64,000 nt of DNA from Bacteroidaceae bacterium. Its GTDB lineage: Bacteria > Bacteroidota > Bacteroidia > Bacteroidales > Bacteroidaceae. Position 1 is the first letter of the stretch, and every line of letters begins with the position of its first letter. Under the pieces are notes generated by a model. It was given only the letters and a program-made list of their open reading frames with translations, made no database searches and had not been told where the DNA came from. Location of the stretch: contig JAFWPH010000009.1 in the NCBI GenBank assembly GCA_017509605.1, positions 17,721-81,720 on the forward strand, read 5' to 3'. The translations under genes were made by a program, and so were the position numbers. Below, piece after piece: positions 7,571-16,866 of the stretch.

Positions 7571-10500
7571 CTAACGCCTACTATTGCCGACGACCACAAA
7601 CTTCACAGCCTTGGTGGCATGGCTGCCGCTGCCGTAGCTGACAGAAGCACGAGCCACATAGACACCAGGCGGCACGCTGCCATCAGCGGACTGGAGGTCC
7701 CAGTTGACATTGTAGATGTTGGTCTCGCTCTCGCTGATGTCGCTCTTGCTCCACACCTTACGACCGGTGACGTCAAAGACGTCGATGGTGATGTTGAGGG
7801 CCGACTGCATGCGGTCGGTGGTCAGACGGAAGATGGCGTTGGTGCGCACAAGACCCTTGACGCTGAAGTCGAAGATGGCCGGTTGCAGTCCCTCCTCGAC
7901 GGTGAAGTGCACCTCGCGTGTGGAGGGGTTGTTCATCACGTCCCAGGCGCGGAACAGCAGCGTGTGGTCTCCGATCTCTATCTGCGGCATGAGGTAGGAG
8001 ATGCTGCCACGGGTGTAGTCGCCGGTGTTGGAGACATAGTAGCTGTTGAGCGACATGGTGAGTGTCTCTTTGTTATCGACGATGGCCATGATGTCGTGAC
8101 CGATGCCCGAACCCGTGGTGTTGATGCCGCTGTCGTCGTGAAGGTAGGCGATGAGCACGGGCGTCTCGTTGACCAAGTCGCCGTCCTTGAAGTCCTCGGA
8201 GTTGAGGTAGATGGTGATCTCGGGACCTATGGTGTCGTTGCTGGCCAGCTCGTAGGTGCCGCCGACCTTGAAGTTCTCGAAGCGGCCCTGAGCCTCCACT
8301 GTGTTGCTGTCGTTGATGGCGTAGATGTCGATGCGGCCGCTCTCGTTGGAGTAGTTGATATCAACGGGAACAGGGAAGGCGAACTCGAACCGTCCGTTCT
8401 TGACGGAGTCTGCACCGCTGTAGATGGTCTTGGTACGGTCGTTGTAGGTGAACGGAACCTCGGTGTCGGTGTCGTAGATGGTGCAGGTGATAGTCTCTAT
8501 GTTGTCATAGACGTTGGTGGAGATCTTACCATTGAAATGATCTGCCAGCTTGCCTTCGTTGTCCTCGATATGGCCGGTCACCTTGATGACGCTTCCTGCC
8601 TTGATGGTGTCGTTGGCTGAGTTGACATCCTTACCATTGAAGGTATCGACCACTGTCTTATAATAAGGTGTGCGGATGCGAAGGGCGGGGTCGCCGAGAA
8701 GGACGTAGTGGGCGTTGTTGATGGAGTCGCGGGCAGTGGTGATGGAAGACACCATGTCAACCTTTGCCCTGCGAAGGGCCTCTCCAATGGTGATGGGAAT
8801 CCCGTCCTCAGGACGACTGAGGAGGTGGGCCATGAAGGCCTTGTTGATCTTCTGGTTCTGGGCGGAATAGACCGTTCGGGCCGTCGTGATCCATCCGATG
8901 GAACCACCGCGCCTGTTGAGCAAGGAGGTGACACCCACATTCTCCTCGTTCTGGTCGAAAGGAGAGATGTCGCAGCCTGCCGTGAACCACAGCGGGTTCT
9001 TGTTGGTGCTGAACGAGGCGAAATCGGAGAGCTTGAGCACCTGCTCGTGGGAGAGGGTGTATGCGGCGGCATGGCCGGTGTAGTTGAAGACGAGCGCTCC
9101 GTCGGCCATCTGCTTGTAGATGTCGGAGGTGACGGCTGGGAAGGACTTGCCAGTGGAGGACACCTCCTGTGGGTAGGCTCCCCAGAAGATCTTCTTGATG
9201 TGGTAGTCGGGATTGTTGGTCTCGATGACCTGGCAAACGGCCTTGGTGTCGTTCATGTGGACGTTGTTGTCACCATCGTCGCCCATCATGCAGATGGTGT
9301 TCTTCCAGGCCCCTGCGTACTTGTTGCTCATGTAGGTGATGAGCTTATCGACCATCTGCTTGGCATCGGCAGCGTTGTCGAATGGCAGACGCCCCACACC
9401 GATGTCCATCTTGTCCTTCAAGATACTCACACCCTCACCGTCGTCGAGCAGACCGTAGTAGTCTTCCAGCACATAACTGTCGGTCTTGCTGGTGGAGAGG
9501 TCGGACTCGTAGCAGAGGAGGTAGTCATCGGGGTTGATGCCCTTGAGACCACTGGTGATCAAGCGGTTGTCCCAGAATCCGCCACCGAAGAGGAGCAGAC
9601 TCTGAGGTGCCTTCTTGTCGTCGTCTGCACGGTCGTAAAGCATCTTCATGAGACGACGGTAGGCCGTAGCATCAGGGGTGCCTGACGAGAACTCGTTGTA
9701 GATCTTGTCGGCGGGGATCACCACGGACGTGATGCTGTCGTAGGCGAGGTGGGCGTCGGCGAGTCTCTGCGCTTGGTCCTTCAGTTTGCCGTTTGCAGGG
9801 ATGATGATGACGAGGTTGATATCGCGAAGGGCGTGGAGGTCCTGGTTCTCAATGTCGCCCACCAAAGTGGGCGCAGGATACTCGGCGGCGGTGTTGACCG
9901 CGATGAACTCGTTGCAGGCGGGCTGGCAAGTGATGCTTGCCGTGGCGGTGGTGCCTTCAGTCGTGGTGTTGACCTTCGTGATGGCGGCAGGAGAGGTGAC
10001 GCGCCAAATCTGCGTGGTGGAACTGGTGCCGCCCAGGTCGAAGGTCACGGTGTTGGCTGTCGCTCCTGTGTTGACGAACCTGAAATTCAGTGTATTGCCG
10101 TTCATCTCAAGCTTACGGGTGTAGGCGACGTTGATGTAGTCGAGGCGTCCGTTGACTCCAGCGTTCCTGTTGTGGTTGAGGGTGAAACGGGTGTTCTCCT
10201 TGAGGAAGACGTTGTTGAAGGTACGAGTCATGAGCTTGGCGTTGTCGTACTGACCGTTGGGCGAGAACAGGAGCGCTCCGAGCGTGGAGTCATTGGCTGC
10301 CACATCGAGCGTGGATGAGTACATGGACGAGGAGGTGGCGAAGGCCACAGAGACCGACGACTTGGTTCCAGCGACGATGCCTGGCAGCTTGAGGTCGAAA
10401 CTGTGAGAGCTGCCGTTGACAAAGTCGTAGCTGTCGAAGAAACGCCTTCCGGTATTGAGGAAGCTGTAGGAGTCGTTGTCGATGACGGCGTGCTCAATGA

Positions 10501-11341
10501 AGGTGTTGGTATGTACGACAAATGGCTCAGGAGCTTCCTCCGGAGTGATGCTGAGCGGCGCTGTACTGTCGTTCTCGGTGATGAAATAGTAGGAATGGAG
10601 AGAGTAGGTGTTTTGACGGTGACTGAAGGTGATGGAGGCGCGGGTCTTGGGGTTCCATTTCCAGTTGAGTGTGCCACGAGCGTAGAACAATATGGTACCA
10701 TCATCTTTCCTGAAGGTGGCCACCTCGTTGAGGTCGTCCTGCATCTTGTCAATCTCGCCCTCGGAGATGACCTCACCACCGTAGCCATAGACCTTGACCT
10801 TGGAGGGAGTGTTGAAACCGGCGGAAGAGAGGAACTGAGGCGTGAGCTGATACACACCTGCCTCATCAACATAGATCTTAACCCACTTGCCGGTGGCGAG
10901 AACGGAGTGCTCGGCATAGCGGCTGCCGGCATCCTCCATTCGGAGCGGTGGTGACACGGACTTCGAAATCCTGACCACGGGCTTGAGCGAGACGAGTTTC
11001 ACCACATCCTTCCCTTTTTTGGCGAAAGGATAGACCGCAACCTCAAGACATCCCCTCTTTCGGCTTACAGCCTTGTGGAGGCTGACAGGAAAATCGTCGG
11101 TCAAGGCATCCACATCGACACCGTAGCGGGCGATCTCCTCCTTCGTGGCAACCTCGTACTCGGGATATTCCATCTCAAACCGACATTCTTTGTCACGGTA
11201 ATCGTAGCCAAGGTCGTAGATGTTGGTGTAGGAGGGAGGCACACTGTCGCTGCCGTTCCATTCCAAGTCGATGAACTGAGCCTTGCAAGCGGTTGACACC
11301 GCAAGAAGCGTCAGTGCGATATGTAGAGTCTTGATGTTCAT
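7571..11341 (-). CDS. porU: Type IX secretion sortase PorU (C25 peptidase family)
   Basis: A 1256-residue cell-surface protease of the gingipain (C25) family. PorU cleaves the C-terminal sorting domain of type IX cargo and attaches the cargo to A-LPS. A signal peptide (MNIKTLHIALTLLAVSTACKAQ) is followed by the propeptide/beta region and the C25 domain (about 500-900). The catalytic dyad is visible as His in NYTGHAAAYTLSHEQ (about residue 756) and Cys in FTAGCDISPFDQNEEN (about 789). A C-terminal domain ending LNITIDVFDVTGRKVW ... GVYVARASV resembles a sorting domain, which PorU is known to retain. The length fits the family. porV is the next gene downstream; a small hydrolase gene precedes it with 24 bp between. 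Confidence 0.95.
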   Translation of the reverse strand: MNIKTLHIALTLLAVSTACKAQFIDLEWNGSDSVPPSYTNIYDLGYDYRDKECRFEMEYPEYEVATKEEIARYGVDVDALTDDFPVSLHKAVSRKRGCLEVAVYPFAKKGKDVVKLVSLKPVVRISKSVSPPLRMEDAGSRYAEHSVLATGKWVKIYVDEAGVYQLTPQFLSSAGFNTPSKVKVYGYGGEVISEGEIDKMQDDLNEVATFRKDDGTILFYARGTLNWKWNPKTRASITFSHRQNTYSLHSYYFITENDSTAPLSITPEEAPEPFVVHTNTFIEHAVIDNDSYSFLNTGRRFFDSYDFVNGSSHSFDLKLPGIVAGTKSSVSVAFATSSSMYSSTLDVAANDSTLGALLFSPNGQYDNAKLMTRTFNNVFLKENTRFTLNHNRNAGVNGRLDYINVAYTRKLEMNGNTLNFRFVNTGATANTVTFDLGGTSSTTQIWRVTSPAAITKVNTTTEGTTATASITCQPACNEFIAVNTAAEYPAPTLVGDIENQDLHALRDINLVIIIPANGKLKDQAQRLADAHLAYDSITSVVIPADKIYNEFSSGTPDATAYRRLMKMLYDRADDDKKAPQSLLLFGGGFWDNRLITSGLKGINPDDYLLCYESDLSTSKTDSYVLEDYYGLLDDGEGVSILKDKMDIGVGRLPFDNAADAKQMVDKLITYMSNKYAGAWKNTICMMGDDGDNNVHMNDTKAVCQVIETNNPDYHIKKIFWGAYPQEVSSTGKSFPAVTSDIYKQMADGALVFNYTGHAAAYTLSHEQVLKLSDFASFSTNKNPLWFTAGCDISPFDQNEENVGVTSLLNRRGGSIGWITTARTVYSAQNQKINKAFMAHLLSRPEDGIPITIGEALRRAKVDMVSSITTARDSINNAHYVLLGDPALRIRTPYYKTVVDTFNGKDVNSANDTIKAGSVIKVTGHIEDNEGKLADHFNGKISTNVYDNIETITCTIYDTDTEVPFTYNDRTKTIYSGADSVKNGRFEFAFPVPVDINYSNESGRIDIYAINDSNTVEAQGRFENFKVGGTYELASNDTIGPEITIYLNSEDFKDGDLVNETPVLIAYLHDDSGINTTGSGIGHDIMAIVDNKETLTMSLNSYYVSNTGDYTRGSISYLMPQIEIGDHTLLFRAWDVMNNPSTREVHFTVEEGLQPAIFDFSVKGLVRTNAIFRLTTDRMQSALNITIDVFDVTGRKVWSKSDISESETNIYNVNWDLQSADGSVPPGVYVARASVSYGSGSHATKAVKFVVVGNSRR

Positions 11342-11365
11342 AGGCGGTGGCTTTTAGAATGAACG

Positions 11366-11983
11366 TTACTTTATTTTGAGGTCCAGTACCTGACGGTCAC
11401 CGAGGTAGCCTTGCAGCAACATACCCTCAGAAACGGGACCCACTCCTGCCGGAGTACCGGTGAAGATGAGGTCGCCCATCTTGAGCGTGAAGAACCTGCT
11501 GGCGAACGAGACAATCTCATCGATAGTGAATATCATATCGCCCGTCCACCCCTCCTGGACGGTCTTACCGTCGATGTCGAGATGGAAGCGCAGGTCTTGT
11601 AGGTTTCCCAAGTCTTTGACGTTGACGAACTGACCGATGGCGGCTGAGTCGTCGAAGCCTTTGCAAAGGTCCCATGGCAAACCTCCCTCCCTGAGACGGG
11701 TTTGAAGGTCGCGAGCGGTGAAATCGATTCCGACGGTCACTGCGTCGTAATACCTGTGGGCGAACTTCTGGCTGATGTGCCTGCCTAAACGGCAGATGCG
11801 CACCACAATCTCCGCCTCATAGTCGAAACGGTCAGCGAAGTCGGGGATGAAGAAGGGCATTCTTTTCCTCAACACTGCCGAGTCGGGCTTGGTGAAGATC
11901 ACGGGGGCCTTTGGTCTTAATAACGTAGGATTTAACTCTTTATTGTGTGCGGCATAGTTCATGCCGACTGCGATGATTTTCAT
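11366..11983 (-). CDS. Fumarylacetoacetate hydrolase family protein
   Basis: A 205-residue single-domain FAH-fold protein. Members hydrolyse, decarboxylate or isomerise diketo acids with a divalent metal. The sequence holds MNYAAHNKELN near the N-terminus, the metal-binding glutamate pair in FDYEAEIVVRI, the aspartate of GIDFTARDLQ, and the C-terminal GDLIFTGTPAGVGPV signature. The substrate cannot be read from the sequence; oxaloacetate tautomerase or acylpyruvase activity is known for short relatives. It lies 24 bp upstream of porU on the same strand, which may be chance or shared transcription. A terminator for the preceding beta-barrel gene lies just upstream. Confidence 0.88.
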   Translation of the reverse strand: MKIIAVGMNYAAHNKELNPTLLRPKAPVIFTKPDSAVLRKRMPFFIPDFADRFDYEAEIVVRICRLGRHISQKFAHRYYDAVTVGIDFTARDLQTRLREGGLPWDLCKGFDDSAAIGQFVNVKDLGNLQDLRFHLDIDGKTVQEGWTGDMIFTIDEIVSFASRFFTLKMGDLIFTGTPAGVGPVSEGMLLQGYLGDRQVLDLKIK

Positions 11984-12057
11984 AATCTATATCATTGAAC
12001 ATTGGCCTGTTTGCCTTTTCAATTGCGAAATTAAAACTTTTTATTAAATAAAACAAA

Positions 12058-12085
12058 AAGAGCGGCAGATTATTCTGCCGCTCTT
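12058..12085 (-). terminator. Rho-independent terminator of the beta-barrel gene
   Basis: AAGAGCGGCAGA and TCTGCCGCTCTT form a perfect 12-bp stem around a 4-nt loop. Read on the minus strand it is followed by TTTTTGTTTT, which suits the gene ending at 12203. Confidence 0.85.
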
Positions 12086-12202
12086 AGTGCTAATGCCTAA
12101 AGCTAAGGTCAAGAGTCAAGAGCTTTTGAAGGGTTATTGGTTATAGGTTATTGGTTATTGAATTTAGGCTAACGCCTAATGGTCAATGAACTAACGCCTA
12201 AA
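12086..12202. repeat. Mixed heptad array at the 3' end of the beta-barrel gene
   Basis: Units of TAATGCC/TAAAGCT, GTCAAGA, GGTTATT/GGTTATA, GCTAACG and CAATGAA follow one another between the terminator and the stop codon at 12203. Four heptad families lie within 117 bp. Confidence 0.85.
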
Positions 12203-15200
12203 TCAGAATCCTCCGAAGCCGCCGCCACCGAAGCCGCCGCCACCGAAGCCGCCGCCACCGCCTCCGCGGCCACCACGACCTCCACGGCCACCGCCGCCAC
12301 CGAAGTCACCACCGCCGAAACCGCCCATGCCTCCGAAGCCACCCATACCCTGACGGGCCTGACGGTTGCCGAAGATGTTCAGTCGGTAGATCACGTGTAC
12401 CATGCAGTACTGGTTGATGGCGTTATAGCGGGAGTCGCTGCTCTGGGTCGCATTGACCATACGGCTGACGTTGCTCTGCTTGCCGAGGATGTCGTAAGCC
12501 TGGAACGATACAGTGAGCAGTTTGCTTCTGAGGAAACTCTGAGCAATCTGGAAGTTCCAGATGAGTTCGTTGGTGTTCATCGACGCCTGTTGGTATCCCC
12601 TACGGCTGTTCATGTTGATGTCGGTGGATATCGACATTCCCCAAGGGGTCGTGATGTTGGTGTTGAAACCATAAGAGAAGGTCCAGGTATCGGGGGTGTT
12701 GTTGTTCTTGACCACGTTGTTCTCGGAGTGGTTGTAGTTGAGGTTTCCATTGATACCTATATCTACCCAGTCATTACGGTAGTTGAACGACACTCTTTCA
12801 CCAACGGTGGTGTTCTTGGTGGTGGACTTGCTCTCCTCATACTGTCGGGGATCAAGGTAACTTACATTGTTGCTGTAGTTGAAGTTGGTGTTGGTGTTGA
12901 TGGTGAAGAAGTGGTCGTGGTCGAGCGCTGAGTTGAAGTTGAAGAACGCACCGGCACTCCAGTTGCCGTTGATGTTCATGGGCTGGGTGGTCCTCACACC
13001 AGTGGCTTGGTCGTACGACACCATGTTGGAGATGCTGTTCCTGGTGGTGTTGAAGTTGATGTTGGCCATGTAACTCTGCTGGCGATCAACGATGTAGTTG
13101 TTGTAGAACAAGCGGAAGTTGCTGGCGAACGACGGCTTCAGTCCAGGGTTACCCTTGGAGATGTTGAGGGGGTTGGAGTCGTCGGTGATGTCGAGCAGGT
13201 TGGTCATGCTGGGCTGACTTGTCCTTCCGCGGTAGTTGAAACGCAGTTGGTGCTGCTGTGAGAAACGGTAACGGAAATCCAAGGTCGGAGTGAAGTTGAA
13301 CACGTTGCGGGTGATCTCAGGATATTCCTTTCCCATGTACTTGTAGTTGAGCTTCGAGCGCTGGGGCAGTGCTTCCACACCAACGTTGAAGTTGTAGTTG
13401 CTTCGGATGACACGGAGCATGAGCTGGATGCTCTGGTTGTAGTTCCTGTACTCGGAGAACTGGCTGAGAGAGTCGTTGGGAATAGTGTTGAAACCGTTGC
13501 TGAGCATGTAATCCACGATGCCCTCGACGTTGTACCTGTTCATGAGCAACTGCTCGTAGAGCATCTCGTAGGCGTCGTTGGAATAGGTGTAGGCCTGACG
13601 GTCGTTCTTGTTGTAGCTGTAGTTGTATCGGTAGCTGAACTGAAGGAAGGCCTGTTTCCAGATAGGTTCGCTGTAAGTGGCCTGCAGTGCGTAGTTGTGG
13701 CTGCGGCCCGGAGTGTCGTAGTAACGGTTGTTGATGGTGTTGTAACTCATTCCCTCATTGCCTGGCCTGAACCTCACTTCAGATGCTGACAATTGCTCGC
13801 TGTCGCTGCCGTTGACACTACCCGTGGCTCGGATAGTGATGTTGCGTCCCTTGTTGCCTATTCTTCTGTTGAACTGCAATTCTCCGTTCGCGCCTCTGTT
13901 GTCGCTGTAGTTCTGACTTCTGCTGTTGTTGATGTTGACGATGATGTCGAGCAGGTCGGAAGCCATCTGATCGGTCGATTTCTGTACTTCATCGAGAGGA
14001 TCCTCTACGATTTCGTTAGGATTGTTGTCGAAGGTTGAAGATGCGCTGTTAGAGAAACTTGTTGAGTGGGAGTAGTTCATGCTCGGACGGAAGATGAGGT
14101 TGGTCATCGTGTCGGGCATCCATTCGAGACGGAAGTCGGCGTTGACATTGTGGTTGGAGTTGATGCTCTTGCTCTTGCTGTTGCTGAACGCACCAGTGGC
14201 GGTAACGTAGTTGTGGGTGGTCGATTGGTTCTGGTTGTCAGTTCCTCTGTAGTTGTATCTGACGTTACCACCTGTCTCAAGTTTATCGCTGGTGGTGGCG
14301 AAGTTGAAACCGGCCATCTTGGTGGTGGTCAGTCCTTGCGCGCCTCCAAACCAACGTCCGCCACCACCTGGGAAACCCATGTCGTTGACGTTGTTCATCG
14401 AACCGATGAGCGTCATCTGGTAGGTGTCGTCGAAACGGTTGACGTTGAGACGCGTGCTGTAGCGCTCCTTGGTGCCGCCTCCCAGGTCGATGTTACCGAA
14501 CCATCCTTGGCTCATACCTTTCTTTACAGAGAGGTCGAGAACGGTCTCCTCCTCGCCATCGTCAATTCCAGTGACACGGGCAAGGTCGCTTTTACGGTCG
14601 TAAGTCTTGATGGACTCAATCATCGTCGTCGGAAGGTTCTTCATGGCCACATTCGGGTCGTTGAGGAAGAACTCCTTACCCTTGAGGAGAATCTTCTTCA
14701 CCTCTTTTCCGTTGATCGTGATCTTTCCGTCCTGGTCCACGTCTGCACCTGGCAACTTCTTTACCAATGCCTCAAGGGTCGAACCCTCTGGAACACGGAA
14801 GGCCGACGCATTGTAGATGATGGAGTCACCCGATACCTGAACTTGGGCGGCTTGAGCGGTGACCACTGCTTCCTTCAGCAAGACGGCATCGCTCTGCAAC
14901 TTGATGGTTCCGACGTTCACTTCGTTCCTGTTGTTCAGTTCCACGTTCTGGAAAAAGTTCTTGTAACCTACGTAAGACACCTTGAGGATGTATTTGCCCT
15001 TTTTCAGCTTGGCGAGGTTGAAGTCACCTTCCATAGATGTGGCTATACCGGAAACAAACGAACTGTCTTTGGTGGCAAGCAACTGTACGGTGGCCATCGG
15101 CACGCCTGCGCTTGTCTCATCAACAACTTTTCCTGATACGGAATACTTCTGCGCAAAAGATACTGAAGAGGATAAGATGACCATCAACAGCACGGAAAGA

Positions 15201-15211
15201 ATTTTTTTCAT
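12203..15211 (-). CDS. Outer-membrane beta-barrel protein with glycine/RGG tail
   Basis: A 1002-residue TonB-receptor-like outer-membrane protein of the type with an N-terminal carboxypeptidase-regulatory (CarboxypepD_reg) domain and a C-terminal beta-barrel (OMP_b-brl family). A signal peptide (MKKILSVLLMVILSSSVSFAQ) is followed by SGKVVDETSAGVPMATVQLL (CarboxypepD_reg, about 24-105), a plug-like region (about 110-230) and then an asparagine-rich barrel. After the last barrel strands (YCMVHVIYRLNIFG, about residue 945) comes an unusual 50-residue tail built of GGFGG, GRGGRGG and FGGGG units. No SusD partner is adjacent, so a role in glycan import is not supported. Divergent from the gene at 15621, with a -7 motif at 15358-15366. 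Confidence 0.88.
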   Translation of the reverse strand: MKKILSVLLMVILSSSVSFAQKYSVSGKVVDETSAGVPMATVQLLATKDSSFVSGIATSMEGDFNLAKLKKGKYILKVSYVGYKNFFQNVELNNRNEVNVGTIKLQSDAVLLKEAVVTAQAAQVQVSGDSIIYNASAFRVPEGSTLEALVKKLPGADVDQDGKITINGKEVKKILLKGKEFFLNDPNVAMKNLPTTMIESIKTYDRKSDLARVTGIDDGEEETVLDLSVKKGMSQGWFGNIDLGGGTKERYSTRLNVNRFDDTYQMTLIGSMNNVNDMGFPGGGGRWFGGAQGLTTTKMAGFNFATTSDKLETGGNVRYNYRGTDNQNQSTTHNYVTATGAFSNSKSKSINSNHNVNADFRLEWMPDTMTNLIFRPSMNYSHSTSFSNSASSTFDNNPNEIVEDPLDEVQKSTDQMASDLLDIIVNINNSRSQNYSDNRGANGELQFNRRIGNKGRNITIRATGSVNGSDSEQLSASEVRFRPGNEGMSYNTINNRYYDTPGRSHNYALQATYSEPIWKQAFLQFSYRYNYSYNKNDRQAYTYSNDAYEMLYEQLLMNRYNVEGIVDYMLSNGFNTIPNDSLSQFSEYRNYNQSIQLMLRVIRSNYNFNVGVEALPQRSKLNYKYMGKEYPEITRNVFNFTPTLDFRYRFSQQHQLRFNYRGRTSQPSMTNLLDITDDSNPLNISKGNPGLKPSFASNFRLFYNNYIVDRQQSYMANINFNTTRNSISNMVSYDQATGVRTTQPMNINGNWSAGAFFNFNSALDHDHFFTINTNTNFNYSNNVSYLDPRQYEESKSTTKNTTVGERVSFNYRNDWVDIGINGNLNYNHSENNVVKNNNTPDTWTFSYGFNTNITTPWGMSISTDINMNSRRGYQQASMNTNELIWNFQIAQSFLRSKLLTVSFQAYDILGKQSNVSRMVNATQSSDSRYNAINQYCMVHVIYRLNIFGNRQARQGMGGFGGMGGFGGGDFGGGGGRGGRGGRGGGGGGFGGGGFGGGGFGGF

Positions 15212-15357
15212 ATTGATCTTAATTTTGTCGGACAGCTCGACGGTGCGGAAGATTCGAACAAGTCGGACTGATTGGATTTTTTCTGAGTAATCAGCGTTTT
15301 TGGGGAAGAAAATGGGTGATAAAAGCAGCGTTTTGCGCTCTAATCATCAATTTGACT

Positions 15358-15366
15358 GCAAAAATA
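15358..15366 (-). promoter_or_regulatory. Possible -7 element for the beta-barrel gene
   Basis: TATTTTTGC on the minus strand fits TAnnTTTG. No good TTTG -33 box is seen at the right distance, so this is a weaker call. The leader would be about 140 nt. Confidence 0.4.
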
Positions 15367-15397
15367 CTAAAATGTTTAATGCAATGTGAAATATTTT

Positions 15398-15428
15398 TTT
15401 GATTTCAACATTTATTTATTACTTTTGC
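15398..15428 (+). promoter_or_regulatory. Bacteroidetes-type promoter upstream of the acidic-tail gene
   Basis: TTTG (15398-15401), 18 bp, TACTTTTGC (15420-15428). The leader to the ATG at 15621 is about 185 nt and contains a perfect 8-bp hairpin, CGCAGGCT-GCC-AGCCTGCG, at 15497-15515 without a T-run. The 15212-15620 gap holds nothing else that I can identify. Confidence 0.6.
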
Positions 15429-15620
15429 AAGCAAACAAACCATTAACCGAAAGGCTATCCCGCGTTTGTCCGTTCGCAAGAAACCATTGCTGGGTACGCA
15501 GGCTGCCAGCCTGCGAAAAACCATAAGCAAGCTTCTTGCGTTCCCCGCGATTGACAATACAACCAGACCTTTTGTCACTTGCGAAACTTCGAAATAATAA
15601 ATTATAAATACATTTAAGAA

Positions 15621-16406
15621 ATGGGAAAATCAAAATCTAAAATTTCTCTGTCATCACTGACAAAGAGCAATATCTGGGCTTTGGATGAGAACGAATTGTA
15701 CCAGTTGCTCATGGAGGGAAAGCATGAAGTGGGCTATTCGGAGAACGAGGCACGATACATGAACATCATCAGGCCTGTCTTTGACTTGCAGCAACTTAAC
15801 CGAGATGATGCCAAGAAGGTTGCCGCATTAGAGGCACAGCATTATCAGATCTTCCACTCACCTAATGATGGGGACAACAATGCCATAGCTATCCGTAAAC
15901 GACCGATTAAACGCATCACTGACCTGACTTTGGAGAACATACGCCATCTGAGCGCCATTGAAGTGCTCGAACTCATCAAGAACAACATGGAAACGGGATG
16001 GAACGGACTACCTCTGCATATACAGGACATCATAGAATCAACTTTCTTTGTAGATAACACCACCATGCCTGAGAAGATGATGCACCGAAAGGGAAGTATC
16101 ATCGACAAGCGAAAGAACGATGGATACGAGGTGCTCGAACTACTTCGCGGAACTTGGGTTGAGGCCATCTTCCTGAAAGCCAAGCCTAAGTATGAGAAAA
16201 TGCATTTCGAGTCGAGCGGCAGCTCTATGTTCGATCTGGGTGACGATGAAGAACTGGATGACGACGACGAGGACGACACCGACTTGCCAGAGGATGATAA
16301 TGATGATGACATGGACGAAATCGATGACGAGGAGCCTGAAGGTGGATATGAGGACGTTGATGAGACCACCCTTGATGATCTGGTCCGAGACGAGGACTCG
16401 GATTAA
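15621..16406 (+). CDS. Unknown protein with long acidic C-terminal tail
   Basis: A 261-residue cytosolic protein with no signal peptide that I do not recognise as a named family. Residues 1-20 are basic and serine-rich (MGKSKSKISLSSLTKSN). Residues about 20-205 look alpha-helical and folded (IWALDENELYQLLMEGKHEVGY, IRHLSAIEVLELIKNNM). Residues about 207-261 are a nearly uninterrupted Asp/Glu tail (LGDDEELDDDDEDDTDL and so on). Such tails occur in nucleic-acid mimics, chaperones and polymerase-associated proteins, but the function here is open. It has its own promoter and a structured leader, and is followed by repeat DNA and a small HEKIH gene. Confidence 0.85.
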   Translation: MGKSKSKISLSSLTKSNIWALDENELYQLLMEGKHEVGYSENEARYMNIIRPVFDLQQLNRDDAKKVAALEAQHYQIFHSPNDGDNNAIAIRKRPIKRITDLTLENIRHLSAIEVLELIKNNMETGWNGLPLHIQDIIESTFFVDNTTMPEKMMHRKGSIIDKRKNDGYEVLELLRGTWVEAIFLKAKPKYEKMHFESSGSSMFDLGDDEELDDDDEDDTDLPEDDNDDDMDEIDDEEPEGGYEDVDETTLDDLVRDEDSD

Positions 16407-16409
16407 CAA

Positions 16410-16532
16410 GGGATATCTATAGACTTTAGACGTTAGGCTTATTGGCTATTGCATTTAATCGTTCAGTCGTTTAATCGTTTAATCGGCTAATGCCTAACGC
16501 CTATCGCCTAAATAAGCCTAAAGCCTAAACGC
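16410..16532. repeat. Mixed short tandem repeats between two rightward genes
   Basis: GACGTTA/GGCTTAT units, then TTTAATCG octads (16455-16485), then GCCTAAC/GCCTATC/GCCTAAA heptads (16487-16530). The array fills the whole gap and ends at the ATG of the next gene. Confidence 0.8.
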
Positions 16533-16533
16533 T

Positions 16534-16866
16534 ATGTGGGTGATACACAATAAGATCCTGCCTTTCCATCGTTTCGCGGCCATCAATCTGTTTGGCATAC
16601 TCTTCGTGAAACGAGGAATACGTGTGACACCCACACTCATCAATCACGAGAAAATCCATACGGCGCAGATGCTTGAACTGCTGGTCGTCTTCTTCTACCT
16701 ATGGTATGTGGTGGAATGGCTTGTACGTCTGCTGCGTTTAAAAAGTGGTAAGAAGGCTTACTATCAGATATGCTTCGAACGCGAGGCATACGACAACGAG
16801 TCCAATCTTGACTACCTGAAAACACGAAAAATCTTCTCTTTCTGGAAGTACATTAAAGGCTCTTGA
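16534..16866 (+). CDS. Small membrane-associated protein with HEKIH motif
   Basis: A 110-residue protein of a short Bacteroidetes family. It contains NHEKIHTAQMLELL near residues 42-55, a hydrophobic helix LLVVFFYLWYVVEWLVRLL, and then FEREAYDNE. HExxH plus a downstream glutamate is the zinc site of gluzincin-type peptidases, so a minimal membrane-associated metalloprotease is possible, but it is much shorter than proven peptidases and no activity is known to me. The start ATG follows GCCTAAA heptads directly. The 3' end runs straight into a CTCTTGA heptad array. Confidence 0.8.
   Translation: MWVIHNKILPFHRFAAINLFGILFVKRGIRVTPTLINHEKIHTAQMLELLVVFFYLWYVVEWLVRLLRLKSGKKAYYQICFEREAYDNESNLDYLKTRKIFSFWKYIKGS

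Noticed and set aside
12179..12931. 250-codon rightward frame beginning with alanine/threonine repeats
   Set aside because: It is the antisense of the glycine-rich tail and barrel of the outer-membrane protein; its repeats mirror the glycine codons.
15412..15633. 73-codon leftward frame between the divergent genes
   Set aside because: It covers the promoter and hairpin of the rightward gene, has no family resemblance and overlaps the gene start.
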